A DNA stretch of 38,365 bases from the NCBI GenBank assembly GCA_050012675.1, contig JBEKGS010000026.1, positions 1-38,365 on the forward strand, written 5' to 3'. Below, piece by piece: positions 38,270-38,365 of the stretch. Origin of the DNA: Fen-455 sp050012675 (GTDB lineage: Bacteria; Actinomycetota; Acidimicrobiia; Acidimicrobiales; Bog-793). The notes under the pieces were generated by a model. The model had not been told where the DNA came from. It searched no databases and saw nothing but the letters and a program-made list of their open reading frames with translations. The translations under genes and the position numbers were made by a program. Every line of letters starts with the position of its first letter. The stretch's first letter is position 1.

Positions 38270-38365
38270 TCATCGCGCGTCTATCGCGCGGTCCGATTCG
38301 CCAACCTTCGCTAACCCAGCGAGAGCATCCGCAATGGCTTGGTCACGGTCCTCTGTTGCGTGCTG
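38270..38365 (-). CDS. Tyrosine recombinase/integrase, C-terminal end (runs off window)
   Basis: The minus strand encodes 31 residues and a stop from the right edge, starting QHATEDRDQAIADALAGLAK. Actinobacterial tyrosine integrases have the catalytic Tyr just before QHAT (Y-Q-H-A-T) followed by the same acidic, Ala-rich helix; the Tyr codon would be the next base triplet outside the window. Reading towards the tRNA, with the stop 58 bases from its 3' end, is the standard layout of a tRNA-integrated element. The rest of the integrase and element lie to the right. Confidence 0.75.
   Translation of the reverse strand, partial: QHATEDRDQAIADALAGLAKVGESDRAIDAR

Overview
The window looks like chromosomal DNA from a high-GC actinobacterium. 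The evidence is strong G/C third-position bias with many GTG/TTG starts, a Ku/LigD end-joining set, a wax-ester-synthase/DGAT acyltransferase, DUF3052, two MDMPI/DinB-type proteins of the kind usually tied to mycothiol, and a soluble acyl-ACP desaturase. A deep-branching group such as Acidimicrobiia would fit, but that placement is inference.

Layout. 1-2220 (minus): a secreted or membrane-anchored protein cut by the window edge, preceded by a four-PAS LuxR-type regulator. 2221-2515: divergent intergenic region with a long imperfect hairpin. 2516-7406: class III aminotransferase, small MscS-type channel, DHA2-type MFS exporter, DegV fatty-acid-binding protein. 7399-10663 (minus): MFS transporter, possible small membrane ORF, dimethylformamidase-like lipoprotein. 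10735-15607: GNAT, aquaporin, a soluble sulfite-oxidase-fold protein paired with an FAD/NAD(P) reductase, an unrecognised protein, and moaA, which starts synthesis of the molybdenum cofactor. 15852-20426: Ku divergent from a small unknown gene, PE-ligase LigD, a separate LigD polymerase and an alpha/beta hydrolase. 20437-23253 (minus): an ArsR-SRPBCC-MDMPI fusion, a two-domain VOC protein and a second MDMPI/DinB protein, with a palindromic operator at the fusion start. 23379-28350: proS, nucleoside deaminase, acyl-ACP desaturase (minus), rsgA with an unusual leader.

28444-34322 (minus) is a tightly coupled kdp operon: a 27-codon membrane ORF, kdpF, kdpA, kdpB, kdpC, then a short kdpD with no histidine-kinase half. 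No kdpE is present. Four TTTACGC-like repeats lie just upstream. 34489-36607 holds DUF3052, a possible gene remnant, and orn and dut, which diverge from mirrored promoter-like elements. 36626-38065 is a WS/DGAT gene. tRNA-Gly(GCC) with its own terminator follows. The last 96 bases encode the C-terminus of a tyrosine integrase pointing at the tRNA, so an integrated element probably begins here.

The most unusual points are the rsgA leader with anti-Shine-Dalgarno mimics, the ArsR-SRPBCC-MDMPI fusion that keeps a ribosome-binding site inside its linker, the short-KdpD kdp operon with phased repeats, the hairpin at 2371-2449, and the tRNA/integrase boundary. I saw no CRISPR array and no complete transposon or defence system.
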